64,000 nucleotides of DNA from Typhlomys cinereus (lineage: Eukaryota > Chordata > Mammalia > Rodentia > Platacanthomyidae), in NCBI GenBank assembly GCA_023101885.1, contig JALPQD010000627.1:120543-184542 (forward strand). Reading direction: 5' to 3'. Numbering within the stretch: the first letter of the stretch is position 1; each line of letters starts with the position of its first letter. Shown one piece after another: positions 36,901-48,619 of this stretch. The position numbers were made by a program, and so were the translations under genes. Under the pieces are notes generated by a model that worked only from the letters and a program-made list of their open reading frames with translations, was not told the DNA's origin and did not search any database.

Positions 36901-37700
36901 TAGCACAAGTCACTAGAACCAACACTCAGCTAATGGTATCTTATGAAATTAAAGAGCTACTGTTTCAAGAGATTGTAAACTGGGCAAAAAAGCAATCCAC
37001 GGAATGGGAGAAAATCTTCACTAACCACATATCTGATAGAGCTCTATTATCCAGAGTGCACAAGGAACTTAAAAAACTAAACACCAGGGACATAAATATT
37101 CCAATTAAAATATGGACCTTGGAACTCAAAACTAATTTTTTTAGGGATGAAATAAAAAAAATCTAACGAATATCTTTAAAAATCTTCCATATACTTAACC
37201 ATCAGGGAAATGCAAATATAAACTACCCTGAGATTTTATCTCACCCCAGTCAGGATGGCAAAAATCCACAATATAATCAACACCAAGAACTGGAGAGGAT
37301 ATGGAGAGAAGGGAACTCTAATACATTGATGGTGGGAATGCAGGTGTATAGAACAACTCTGGAGATCAGTTTGGCAATTTCTAAAAATGTTAAGGATTGA
37401 AATGCCATGTGCACTTGCTGTACCACTTTTGGAAATAATCACCCATAATGCAGAAACTCACTACAGTGACACAAGCACAAACATGTTCATAGCAATAGCA
37501 AAGTCGTGGAATCAACCTAAATGCCAACAGTTGATGAATGGACAATGAAAATGTGATATATTTATACAATGGAATACTATTCAACCATCAAAAATATTAA
37601 TTAATAAAATTTTCCAGGAAATGCGTGGAATTAGAAAAAATTATATTGAGTGAATTATCCAAGACACAGAAGTTTAGACACCATATATATTCCCTAATAA
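33960..37700 (+). pseudogene. L1 ORF2 pseudogene (element A)
   Basis: The order of an ORF2p is complete but full of stops and frameshifts. The endonuclease start is near 33968. The GDFN motif reads GYFN at about 34362, so a catalytic Asp is lost. SDH (TCAGACCAC) is kept near 34610. In the reverse transcriptase, the catalytic FADD codons are intact at about 36005-36016. The C-terminal HCWWEC-like region lies near 37325-37420. A 19-bp phrase AATTCTAGGAAATTAAGCA is duplicated at 34662-34680 and 34683-34701. Confidence 0.85.
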
Positions 37701-38745
37701 ATGGATCCTAGTTCCAAGCCCACTTAATGACATATTCAAAGGCAAATCTCTGTAATACCCACTGTAATCGTAGAGGATTACAAAGAGGAGGGAAGGAGAA
37801 TGAAGTCCTCAAAAGACAGGAGATACCAAATCATGCTTCAGTAGAGAACATAGGCCGTGGTCAATTATTGCATGTAAGTAGGGAAACATCTGGTGCAGCT
37901 CACTCTCACTTCCTTTCCTGGTCACTTGCAACTGAACAGATTCGATCTCACCAATCAGGAAGGATATAAAGACTGGCAGATGGAGGGTAACCATCTGAGA
38001 AATGGGACACTCACCACCTTCCCTGCTGTGTCTTACTCCTACTCTTCCATCTAACTTTGAGTCTCCTTTTACATTAACATCTTCATTTAAACAGTCTTTT
38101 ATCTTTTGTTAGGTGGTAATCTAATAAAATGGTGGTAACAATCAAAATGTAGCCAAGGGCAGTACAGGAAAAGCAAAAATGTAAATACCAACAAACCATA
38201 AATCAGAACACCAAAGACCTTACATCATTCACCTGGAAGCAGACCAGCCAAATCTCTCCCTATCCTAAAGGTCAGGGAACCTTGCAGAAGAGGAGGCAGC
38301 AAGATTATAAGAGTCTAAAGATGGGAAGGACCAACAATATGCAAGATACTCCACACAAGTTAGGGCTTCAGCAGCTAGGATTGGATTTTGCCTGACTTGG
38401 ATAATTGCTGACATGTCAACAACTCTTGAAGTCTAGCATGGATCACAAGGGAGAAGGTTCCAGGCAAGAGGTTTCTTAGTGTCAAGAGATTAAACAGTCA
38501 TAACAGAGTTCCCATACTAACGGGAAGCCCACGAGCCATGCCCTCACTAGGGCTGAGGACTGAGGGAGGATTGGCGATCACATAAAAGGATGCTCCAGAA
38601 AGTAGGAGGGAGAAAGGTGGAGACCTTGGGAGAGGGGAATGGGTGAAGGGGGTTGAAAGGAAGAAAGTGCAATGGGAATGAGGGGGGGAGGGGAGGACGG
38701 GCTTATGTATGATTAGGAACAAATTTGATGCAATAAAACTTTTCC
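37701..38745 (+). mobile_element. Element A 3' UTR and 3' end
   Basis: It continues the L1 with GACTGGCAGATGGAGGGTAACC, TCCCTATCCTAAAGGTCAGG, and a shorter, less regular polypurine tract (38575-38700). It ends ACAAATTTGATGCAATAAAA, a diverged version of the terminus of the younger copies. This marks element A as an old subfamily. Confidence 0.8.
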
Positions 38746-39130
38746 AGAAAACTATACATAATAAACTTGAGAAAAAAAGAAAAACAGAGAAAAACAAAGA
38801 AAAGGCATCTACCTATGATATATTGTAGACTCCAGAATATGTCCAACAGGTCATGTCCACTTATGAGAGTATATCATGTAATTATATGAAATTTTGTCAT
38901 TATTTATTTATTTTTATTTATTTTTTATTTATTTACTTTTTATTCTTGTCGGGATGACATCTGAAAACATGCATTATCTCAAGTGGAAAATCATTATGGT
39001 TTGCAAAATTTGAACATTAAAGTTAGCATAAATATAAAATATTAATTATTTAGCAAGCAATAAATACTTTAAGTATATAAGTATGAATTAATAAAATTAT
39101 TAGTGAAGTTTAATGTTAAGTAAAATTTCT
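38746..39130. other. AT-rich intergenic DNA with (TTTA)n patch
   Basis: 38902-38942 is a (TTTA)n-type simple repeat. The remainder is not recognised. Confidence 0.6.
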
Positions 39131-39134
39131 GCTG

Positions 39135-39576
39135 ACAGGATGTGTTAGGCTTCTTTTGGATGTCTGTGACCATTACAGGAGACAAACAGGTTAAAGGGGG
39201 AAAAAGTGGCCTCAGGCTTCAGAAACCTGAGGCAGTACATGATAAAGTGGTTTGATCCCCCCCTCCGCATGTTAGGGTGTGCGAGGAAATAATTTTTGAC
39301 TCCTCATGGACAGGAGAGGAAGAAAGAATAAAACTGAAAGGGATAAGGAGAGGAAGAAAGTGAGACAAGAAAAGGAGAGAAAAACCTGAGATGAAAATAT
39401 TTCCACAAACCAGGCTCCAGTGACTGTCTTCTCCCCTTTAGGCGAAACCACCACTGAATGTTTCTGCCAGCTTCCCAAAATAGTGACCTCATTTAGTGAC
39501 CAAGCCTTGAACACATGAGTCTGTGAGAAAATTTTCATGTTCCAACAATACACTAATTATTGAGTGTATATATCCT
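39135..39576. other. Unassigned stretch, possible repeat remnant
   Basis: GTCTGTGACCATTACAGGAG followed by ACAAACAGGTTAAAG resembles the head of the rodent repeat at 39835, but weakly. 39300-39400 is purine-rich. No gene. Confidence 0.25.
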
Positions 39577-39770
39577 CCATCTTCCTTCCTTCCTTCCTTC
39601 CTTCCTTCCTTCCTTCCTTCCTTCCTTCCTTCCTTCCTTCCTTCCTTCCTTCCTTCCTTCTTTCCTTCCTTCCTCCCTCCCTCCCTCCCTTCCTCCCTTC
39701 CTCCTTCCCTCCCTTTTCCCTCCCTTTCTCCTTCCCTCCCTTCTTTCTTTCTGTTTTTTTTTTTCTTTTT
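39577..39770 (+). repeat. (CTTC)n tetranucleotide repeat within a ~190-bp pyrimidine tract
   Basis: About 20 uninterrupted CTTC units at 39581-39660, followed by variant CCTC/CTTC units and a T run. Long frames on both strands here (Leu-Pro-Ser-Phe and Lys-Glu-Gly-Arg repeats) are products of the repeat. The tract is capable of forming triplex (H-DNA) structures. Confidence 0.97.
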
Positions 39771-39834
39771 GCCAGTTAAAGAAATGGGAATGAAGAGTAA
39801 GTATAAATACAAATGTTGTCATTTGTTTTCATGT

Positions 39835-40245
39835 TGCTGATATGATTACACAACCAAACAGTTTAAAGGAACAAGGGGATTTATTCTTATTTATGGTTCC
39901 ATTTACCCTTCAGATTCTAGCTTTGAAGAAGAGTGAATACCAACATTAGGAGGTGGTGGAACTGGCTGCACCTCATCCACAGAAATTGCTTTGCTAAGAG
40001 AGGCACAAGCCTCATTTACCAGACTGAAAGTTTGCCACAATATGCTGGAAAATTCCAGACTACTGGACCAGCTCTTTCTTGATCCATTTACCCAGAGAAT
40101 GGTCTCACCTATCACCATTGGCTTCCTCCCTCATCAGTTAGACAATCTCCTACTTAGGGCATGGCTTAACCATCAATTCTTCACATAGGTTTCCAGAACT
40201 CAACCTCCAATTGTCAAGTTGACACTAATATCTAGTAAAGTTTGT
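39835..40245 (-). mobile_element. Interspersed rodent repeat (LTR/MaLR-like), antisense
   Basis: From GTTGCTGATATGATTACACA through GGGGATTTATTCTTATTTATG, GTCTCACCTATCACCATTGG and ending AATTGTCAAGTTGACACTAA. Motif order matches 30015-30425 and is the reverse of 15150-15590 and 18980-19300. Confidence 0.5.
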
Positions 40246-40764
40246 TTGAAAATATAGTCAGCTGCAAGGCTGGACATTGCTTGCAATAGGATGCTCTGAA
40301 TTAGATTGCAATGACAGGAGAGGAAAAAGACCAGAATTAAATGGTCAAAATTTAAATCCTTGAAATCTTGTTTGATGCACATGCACAGAAGCAATATTTT
40401 TCTTCTTTTTTTTTTACTGTTGCTTTATACATTCTGTACAATGATTGATTGTAACTTCAACTCTAACTTTCAGTTAGCTGCAAAAGATAACATTTCTGGA
40501 AAGAAAATTAGAATGTTTTCTTGGTTTATAAAATAATTAGCTCTTGCATGTATATAGTGTTGAAAGGAGAAACATATCTCTTAACTAGTGCTCAAATAAT
40601 AATGTTAATATAAAATGGTTCTGTTTAATTCAAAAAGGAATTTGTAATGCAAGCTTTAAAAAAAGCTAGATTTCCACATTAGGAAGTTGGTCATGTTTTC
40701 AAATGCTTCCTTCTCAGTCCACTTTTGCAGTCTTCAAAAGAACCATTAGAAATTCCTCAGTGGG
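40246..40764. other. AT-rich intergenic DNA, nothing recognised
   Basis: No gene or repeat family recognised. Confidence 0.4.
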
Positions 40765-40850
40765 TTATATTTGAAGCTCAGTGGTAGGAAGTGTGGTAAC
40801 TTAACATACACAGAGCCTTGGGCTCAATCCCCAGCACTCAGAGAAAAGGT
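40765..40850 (+). mobile_element. ID SINE
   Basis: AAGCTCAGTGGTAGGAAGTG gives the A box and GGGCTCAATCCCCAGCACTC the B box and end of a rodent ID element, which derives from tRNA-Ala/BC1. A small A-rich tail follows. Confidence 0.75.
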
Positions 40851-41509
40851 TGCACTTATTTCTGACTTTTAGCTTTAATGATATTAATGAAAACCTTATT
40901 TTTAAGGTCTGAAAAGCAACAACAAATTCTTATCTGGCTTCATCAACTATGAAACAGTCAGAGGCTATATGTTATCTAGGCTTTTTATCCTGTTACTGCT
41001 ATTTCTTTTATAATTCTTCCCTTCTGCCTCTTTCCAAGTATATTAAATTGGAGATTATATATAATAATTCTATCTTTCTTCCAGGATAATTAAATTCCTT
41101 AGCTTCAACTCCTTTAAAATAAAAAATTCTTGTGACCTCTGTGTCTCCTGAATTAGGAGATGAAATGAATTCTGACAGATTACACAGGACTCTTGTTACC
41201 ATTTAGGTCTATATGAAGGATGAAGAGTAAAAACTGAAGACTATTTCAATTCTGAGCTGTCAGAATGAAGATTTTATAACCTGTGGGAAATGCAAAGGAG
41301 ATACAATTAAGGGGAGGTATGGCAGAGACATTTTTGTAGCAGCTCCAAATCTCAACATTTTACATAACACCTATGCCTCTGTGAGAAATTAATCACTAAC
41401 AAGACTTTGGAACAAGAAGAAAACAGTTCATGGAGCAGTCTTTTGGTAATAAGAATCATAAAAATTACTATTTATATCAATAAATGTACTCATAATCAAA
41501 AGTGACAGA
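40851..41509. other. AT-rich intergenic DNA, nothing recognised
   Basis: No gene or repeat family recognised. Confidence 0.4.
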
Positions 41510-41660
41510 CATAGTCCTGGATGAATGATTCGGCATATAAAAGTTGCTCAAGCCTGGTGCCTTGAGTTCAAGTTACAGAACTCAGGTGGAAAGTGAAAAT
41601 CTAATCCTCAAAGTTGTCCTTTGATCCCATTGTACTATAGTGCACTATAGTACATGATGA
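41510..41660 (+). mobile_element. Diverged B4/RSINE-type SINE
   Basis: GCCTTGAGTTCAAGTTACAG, ACTCAGGTGGAAAGTG and AAAGTTGTCCTTTGATCCC follow the B4/RSINE consensus order. The head is decayed. Confidence 0.5.
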
Positions 41661-42749
41661 ATTTCAAAAATTTAGAAATGTTACAAAGTTTTCTACTTTA
41701 AGCTATGTGCTATTAATCAAACTGGTATGCCTTTAATTATTTCAAGGTAGCCTACATTCAAATATCACATATTTTTAATGGAAGTGCCTAAGGAGAAAAT
41801 AACAATAAATATATGTACATTCTTAGGAGCTTAGTTAACAATGCTTTTTCTTTTTATTTAGATATTTTCTTTTGAGATAAATAAGAAAAAAGAAGGCATA
41901 GAGATAAGAAATTTAAAGGAAGAAATGAGAATAATAAATTCCACATGTACAAAAACAACCAATGCTTGATGAGACTTCTGGAATTAATGGAACTTGACAC
42001 AACTGGTCCATTCTCTTGTATGATTTATATAAAATATGCACGGTAGGCACATTTGTAATTTTTTTCATCTTTAAAGCTGTTCTAAGACTAAAACCTTGTA
42101 CATTTAGCTGAATAGAAACAGTGTCAAATTTGATGTCAGTGAAACTTGGCTGAAGTTCCAGTTCTTTCAATATCTTGTCCTTAACTATCATGTGGCTTCC
42201 CAGAAAGGATTTTATTCTTTGGCCAGCTCCTCCTGCTATATATAGAGAAAGACGTCCATCAGATAATGGCAGCCTCCAAGATCTCAAGAAATCCTAGAAT
42301 AATATTCCTAAGATCATTACTCATGTTCAGGGAAACCCTGTGCCCTTTTGCTAGATTCTTGTTCCCTGTAGAAGAGTCACACCTCATTACTCATTCATTC
42401 CTGTTTCCTGTGACAGTTCTTCAAATTCTGACTGCCTGTCACTATCCCACCAATAACTCTGATCCTGAGATTTGATTGACAGTAGTGTATCCATTCGTAC
42501 TTAAACAGACTTACAATCATTGAGCCCTGACATACCGAGTACAATGTAGTTTATATACTGAAAGAGACATCGTAGTGGTGAGATTTTTGACAGTCATAGG
42601 CCCAACTTATGTGCATTGCAGGAGTGATAATTTATAAGTGTCACTGAGCAGCCCAATCTACATAGCCTGGGGTTCATAGCAGACAAGACCACCTCAGTAC
42701 AGATAGAATTTCCATAGACAAAGAGACATGTTCAAATAAAGGGAACATG
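41661..42749. other. Unassigned stretch with an uncharacterised 124-codon frame
   Basis: The minus strand is open from 42287 to 41913. The conceptual product (MRSWRLPLSDGRLSLY...) has no domain I recognise. There is no adjacent exon signal or coding-like pattern, and a TATATATAGAGA sequence lies at 42238. It could be part of an unidentified old repeat. Confidence 0.25.
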
Positions 42750-43395
42750 ATGGGTAATTTAGCTGTTAACTGGACTGAAGTGGGACTTGTGAAACATAGA
42801 TTTCAGGTATGATAATGAAAGTACTTTCAGAGATTCCTGGCTTGTAAATCAGTGGATAAAACGATTAGGTTCTGACTTCACTGGACAAGTAACATTTAGT
42901 AAGCTAAAACCCAGAATAGGTCAAAAGGCAGAGGAAAGGAGAAGATATGCCTACCCAGTCCTTGGACATTAGGGATATACATTTCTGAGTCTCCAGACTG
43001 AAATATCTACAAATAATCAGCCATGAATCAATAAATTTGACCCAGAACTGAGTTCTCACCATTAGACTCTTTGGTTCTTCAATGTTCTGACTTGAACTAA
43101 GTCATGTAATTGGTTTTCTTAGTTCTCCAGTTTGTACAGAGATTATTGTGGGAATCAGCATCTATATTCAGACATGCCAGTTACCATAATCATTAAAACT
43201 CACATAACTCTCTCTTTAATTTTACTATCTGTCATTCAGCTACTATTTATGTATTGATACAATTATACAACTATTCATTATCTATGTATTAACAACTGTC
43301 CATCATTTATCTATGTGTCTACTGTCATTATCTATCTATCATCTACTATTTTTATAGGTTCTTTGCATTCTCTAGAAAACCCTGATGAATATGGG
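42750..43395 (+). mobile_element. Ancient mammal-wide interspersed repeat
   Basis: It starts GATGGGTAATTTAGCTGTTAAC and ends TCTCTAGAAAACCCTGATGAATA, the beginning and end of a repeat pattern common in mammals (GATGGTTAATTTTATGTGTC ... CTCTGGAGAACCCTGACTAA). A degenerate (TATC)n patch at 43240-43345 lies near its 3' end. The family name is not certain. Confidence 0.45.
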
Positions 43396-44844
43396 TAGAC
43401 TAAATTCCTTCATAACTAAATACAGAATTTAAAACCAATCACTTGATAATTTACAAGTAATGAATATATCCCTAAGAAACAGATGAAGGGCTTCTCAGTC
43501 CATCAGCAGATCCAGTGATAGTGCCATCATCATGTAGTTTTTTTGTCTGTCCTCTATCAGTACTATAAGAATAAGCTACTTAATATCAGATGGTAGTAAT
43601 CCTTGCCTCTAATGTGACTCAGACAAAAAAAAAAACAATTTATTTACCCTGATAACCTGAATAAATACCCATGAACATTAGCATTCCTCAAATACGATAA
43701 ATACATGACATATACAAGATCAAAAATTGACAACCTATTCATGTTGTTTTCTACCATTTTATTATTCCCAAAACTGTTATCAAGCTTCGTACTTTGGAGA
43801 ATTCAAGTAGAAAAAAGTACAAATCTTTCCTAGCTTGCATCTGACATAGTAGCACTTGCTGGTTGTTTGCAAAGAACAAAAAGGGGAACACTAATGATCG
43901 ATATATGTTTTCACTTATGACCTTCATTTTATTATTAAAATAATTATGCGTGTGAGGAAGGCTTAAGTTAATTTTAGATATGAAGTTTTGAATTAGAATT
44001 ATTTCTCCAGCTAGAAAGTGTCACATGAAGAGTCAATAACAGATCCAAACATCTTGAAATGAATGAAAGGAATATGCATTGATTATATAGAAGCCAAATA
44101 TTCACATGACATTTATCAATTCTGAAGATAATATCTGGTTTAAATGAATTTTAATTATTTTGCATAAAATTTACATGGATAGATACTAGAAATTACTAAT
44201 TCATTTTAAACTTAGCAATTAATTGGTGAGCACATAAATTTTCAAGCTATGGGTCTAGATAATCTCAAGCAAAGGCTCTTTAGATTAAGTTAAAAATATC
44301 AAAAAATGCTATCATATTTCTGTAGAAACTAAGAAAGTGACTGTTTTGTGTGATGAACATTTCTTTTTCCATATAAATACTTTGATTTTTCAGACAGAGA
44401 AGCAACTTTTGATCTGTCAAAAGGTGGAAGTGCATGAAAAATACTAGTATGTTAATGACTTTGAGTCTTCATATCTACTAATGAGAAGATTAAATGCTTG
44501 AGATTTGAGCAGTTTTTCTTTATGTGTCAAGAAAATATCCAGTCCCAGTCTACAATTTAGAAGAGAAAACATGAATTAGAATCAGAAACCTGAACTTGCA
44601 AACATACTACTTTAAAAATAGTCTTTAAAATGACAGTAATTGGTTTTTATAGCTGTAGGGATAATGATATTAATTCTATGAAGACTTTTAAGTCAAATAA
44701 GAAAATAAATATAAAAAGCATTATAATCCTTACCTGATAACGTTTCATTCACTTTACTAGTCAACAAATATTATTGGGTAGAAATCAAACAAGTTTTAGT
44801 CCTACATTGTATTGCCTAATGTTTGTCATGTATGGCTTATGTAA
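43396..44844. other. AT-rich intergenic DNA, nothing recognised
   Basis: No gene or repeat family recognised. Confidence 0.4.
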
Positions 44845-44984
44845 TGGTTACACTTCTGTTGTTATTGTGACAACTCTACAATGCCACTTAAGGGAGAAAG
44901 GAGATTTATTTAGATTCATTTACATGACTGATTAGCAGAGGCTGGAAGCAACCTAAATCACATCCATCAAGGAGGATGTGAACG
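44845..44984 (-). mobile_element. Fragment of the LTR/MaLR-like rodent repeat
   Basis: TTCTGTTGTTATTGTGACAA and GGAGATTTATTTAGATTC resemble the antisense head of the copies at 30015 and 39835. The adjoining L1 3' end at 44985 may have been inserted into it. Confidence 0.3.
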
Positions 44985-45553
44985 ACCAGCCAAATCTCTC
45001 CCCATCCTAAAGCTCAGGGAACCTTGCAGAAGAAGGGGCGACATCATTGTGAGAGCCTAAAGAGGTAAAGGACCAAAGATATGCAAGATACTCCACACAA
45101 GTTAAGGCTGCAGTAGCCATAATTGGACTTTACATGACCTGCACAATGGCTGACATGTCAATGATCCCCCCCACAAAGTCTAGCATGGATCACAATAGAG
45201 AAGACTTTAGGCAATAAGATTCTTAGAGGAAGAGATTAACAGTCATAAACTAATACATAATACTATCATACTAAAAGAAGCCCAAGAAAGGGCTCTAGGC
45301 TATGCCACTGAGTCCTTACCACTAACTAAGGTGGAGGACTCAGAAGGAGGTTTGGCATTCACACAAAAAGATGCTCTAGGGGATGGAAGGGAGGAAGAGG
45401 AAGGCACTGCTAGAAGGGTAGGGAGGGAGAAGAGGTGAAAGGAAGGGAAAAAAGGGGAGAGAGTGCAAAGGAGGATTTGGAAGCAGAGGAGGGATGGACA
45501 AGACAGGGGTAAGGTACCTACTGAATACGTAAAATGTGGGAGAAAAAAGAAGA
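44985..45553 (+). mobile_element. 5'-truncated L1 3' UTR, old subfamily
   Basis: It aligns closely with the 3' UTR of element A at 38230-38745 (GACCAGCCAAATCTCTCCCC, GACATGTCAATGATC, AAGTCTAGCATGGATCACAA). It ends AGGTACCTACTGAATACGTA before an A/G-rich tail. A polypurine tract lies at 45378-45500. Confidence 0.82.
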
Positions 45554-45929
45554 AGGCTGTGAGCTGCAAAACTCGCAAGAGCCAACTAACTAACTGAAGC
45601 ACCGTAGGACTAACCAAATTGAACAGCCACCCCAGTGATTGCATCCCTCCAGCAAGACTCCATCTCATGAAAGTTTCATGACCTTCCCAAACAGCTAAAG
45701 ATTCAAACACACACACACACACTCGCAAAAATTGCAATTTTTTAAAATTTACATAAAATAGGAAAGGAATTCTCACACTTTAAAAAAAAAATAAGTCCAA
45801 AAGCAAATTCAAAGCCAGAAGCAATTTCACTGATTCATGTTTAGTTCTCAGCCTCTGAAAGCTGACTTGGATTCTTTGACTAGTAGCCATAAATCTCTAA
45901 GATGCTTTCCTCTTTGTATCACTTTATCC

Positions 45930-45980
<51 letters not shown>

Positions 45981-46322
45981 TTCTTGTTCTCTTCTGTGTT
46001 CTAGAAGAGTACTTGTCTTTAGTCATAGGATTCAACTTGTAATCCAGGATATTTCCAGTTTAAGTTTATTCATTTACATTTAATGCTCCTTTGCAAACAA
46101 GGGAATACAGCTTCACAGACCCAAGAGTTTACTTGTGGACCTTCCTTATTGGGGTCTTCCATTTACTACTTACATGAATTTTGATGTAATTTAGGTTGTT
46201 TAAATTAATAGAATGCAAACATCTATCCCCATTCAACCATTTCTCTAGCAATCACAAAAGAATATCTACTATATATATCCCAAAGTTTAAACAAACATTC
46301 AAGCTCTTAAATTTTTAGTCTT
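45554..46322. other. Unassigned intergenic DNA with CA and GT microsatellites
   Basis: (AC)8 at about 45709-45722 and (TG)n at 45931-45976. No gene. 45640-45690 (AGCAAGACTCCATCTCATGAA) may belong to an old repeat. Confidence 0.5.
45931..45976 (+). repeat. (GT)n microsatellite
   Basis: More than 20 GT units with a single TATG interruption at the start. Confidence 0.95.
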
Positions 46323-46340
46323 AAAAATGTATAGCTTTCT

Positions 46341-46548
46341 GGAGCTGGAGAGGTGGCTCAGGGGTTAAGCTTCTGCCTTGCAGGCGGCAGGTCCTGATTT
46401 CGGATCCTAGACCCCATGTATAGACACCAGGCAGAAGTAGGGGCGTCCTGTGTTTCTGGTCCTGGTAAGGGAAGCTTGTGAATCCCAGGGCAGAGTAAAC
46501 AAGGAGGAGGTGGAGGCATCCATGGTGGTTCCAGAATTTGTCCGTGAT

Positions 46549-46602
<54 letters not shown>

Positions 46603-46620
46603 TGAATAAATAATAATAAT
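46341..46620 (+). mobile_element. B2-like tRNA-derived SINE with 19-bp TSD
   Basis: It begins GGAGCTGGAGAGGTGGCTCA with A box TGGCTCAGGGG and has a B-box-like segment near GGTCCTGATTTCGGATCC. It ends in (AC)25 and ATTGAATAAATAATAATAAT. Duplications AAAAATGTATAGCTTTCTG flank it at 46323-46341 and 46621-46639; the terminal G may belong to the SINE. The nick site, read on the opposite strand, is TTTTT/AAG, typical of L1 endonuclease. It is a close relative of the copy at 10261-10574. Confidence 0.92.
46552..46600 (+). repeat. (AC)n in SINE tail
   Basis: About 25 AC units forming the 3' part of the SINE. A tail of the same type is present at 10290-10366 in the other copy. Confidence 0.95.
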
Positions 46621-46639
46621 AAAAATGTATAGCTTTCTG

Positions 46640-47510
46640 ATAGCAGGTCCCTGCCCCTGGGATAAGGCCTAGAAAGTCCCCAGGTCACACCCCAGGTCCC
46701 ATGTCATCTGCAGGTCTCTCTAGCCAGTTTGCCCTTTCTGTTCCTTTTCCCAGTGGGTCCCTTCCCCTCACAGTAAGGCCAGGAACGCACCCCAGGCCGT
46801 GCCTCAGGCATCTGATCATCTGCAGGTCCCACTAGCCAGTGAACCCTCTCTTCTCTAGAGGCCCCAGGTCTTCTACAGGTCTCTTTAGCTCTTTACAGCT
46901 CCCTTCCTAGGCGGTTTCTACCCCTCCTGTAACCCCCACACACACCGTGCCACAGGCCCCAAGTCATCTGAAGGTCCCTTTTGCTAGTCTACCTTTCTCC
47001 TCTGGGCCCCAGGGGGCTCCCTGCTTCAACAGGGTCCACAGAAAATTCAAGCAATGGACTAGGGGACCAACACCATACATCTGAGGACTTCTAAAATCAT
47101 CCTGTCAAACAGGAGAGAATCCTTGCTTTCAGCTGTAAGATAAGTAAACCCTTTTTTTACTGTTACTCTCAACTGTTAGTCACTATAGTTAAGATTTCCA
47201 TATAGCATATCCAAAAACGCATACAACTTCAGGAACTATACCATTTATCTTCACACATCTTTGAGGAAGTAAACATAAAAAGTGCACTATCATACTAATA
47301 TTCGATCCCTGTCTACTAAGCCCACCTTAACTGATGCACTAACAGTTCAATACCCTCATCCAGAAAACAACACCAACACCAGACAAGCAAATCCAACTCC
47401 AAGGCAAACATTAGCAATAACTGCTCAAATATAGTAATATTGTATAAATTAGTTCAGCCAAAAACACACATCAAGAAGGACATAAGAGATAAAGCAGCCC
47501 AGGTCACAGC
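46640..47510 (+). mobile_element. Old L1 (element C), 5' UTR with imperfect monomers
   Basis: Four related phrases of the CATCTGCAGGTC...CTAGCCAGT type begin near 46711, 46823, 46876 and 46971, suggesting degenerate monomer repeats as in murid L1 promoters. Downstream it matches element A (GGACTAGGGGACCAAC, ATACATCTGAGGACTTC, AAAAAGTGCACTATCATAC). The 5' limit may extend slightly upstream, across the SINE at 46341. Confidence 0.78.
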
Positions 47511-48545
47511 ACAAATCCATGAAAATTAAAACAAGATGACAAATATCCTATGAAAAGCATAACCCCATAAGAATCCAACCAGAATAAACTCGCTGAAAAT
47601 AATCAAGAAAGCCATACACAAGATAATGATTTTCAAAGCCTGATCTTTACGATGATCAAAGCAATGAAAGAGGATAAATTACACATCAACGAATTTGAAC
47701 AGGAACACAACAAGTACTTGGAGGAGATAAGAAAAGCATTGAAGAAATAGAAATAGACATAGAGCAGCCCAAACAATATAAACCAGAGATTAAACTCTAA
47801 TTAAAAGACAAGATATCTTCAAGCCAGAACACAACAGGGAGTTTTGTCAAAAGAACTAATGAAGCAGAAAAGAGAATATCAGATCTTGAAGACAAAATGG
47901 AAAAACTAACTAATTCAATAAAGGAGATTGATAAAGCCACAAAAATACTTGAGAGGAATATTTAAGAGTTATGAGACAACTTGAAGAAGCCTAACATGCA
48001 CATTCATGGAATACCAAAACAAGAATCCCACAATACCACACCTAAGGAAAATTTTCAAATTATCATAAAGGAAAATTTTTCTCATCTAAAGAAGTAGAGG
48101 CCCATCCATAAACAAGACTCATATTGCACCCCAAAAAGATATGACCGAAAGAGAAACTCACCATAGCAAATAATAGTCAAAACACTACACATATAAGACA
48201 AAGAGAATCAAGTGAAAAAAAACCAAAAACTCAAGTCACTTTTTAAAGTAAACCTATAAAAATAACAAATGATTTTTCAAAGGAAACAGTAAAATCCAGA
48301 AGAACTTGGGGAGATGTACTTCAAGTATTGAATGAGCATAAATGTCTAATGTACCCATCAAAATTATCAGTCATGATCAAGGATGAAAGCAAAGTTTTCC
48401 ACCATAAAGACAAGTTGAAGGTTTACATGACCACTAAATCAGCCTTCAAAAATACTTCAAGCCAAAATTAGATGTTAGAAAAGATACTCACACTTGAGGA
48501 ATAGAACAACTATATCCAAGGGGACAGAAGTGAAGTATATACCAT
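47511..48545 (+). pseudogene. L1 ORF1 pseudogene (element C)
   Basis: Decayed ORF1 with coiled-coil coding sequence near 47660-47900, RRM start near 47985-48010 (CCTAACATGCACATTCATGG), and C-terminal part to about 48545. There is no long open frame; stops and small indels are spread throughout. Confidence 0.78.
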
Positions 48546-48619
48546 CATAACAAGCAGGCTAAATAATGCACATGTGAAAGCCACCAAACATAAAATCATC
48601 AAAAATCAAAAGTAACCTC

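Noticed and set aside
39489..39840. Long frames with Leu-Pro-Ser-Phe or Lys-Glu-Gly-Arg repeats
   Set aside because: Direct translation of the (CTTC)n microsatellite in several frames and on both strands.
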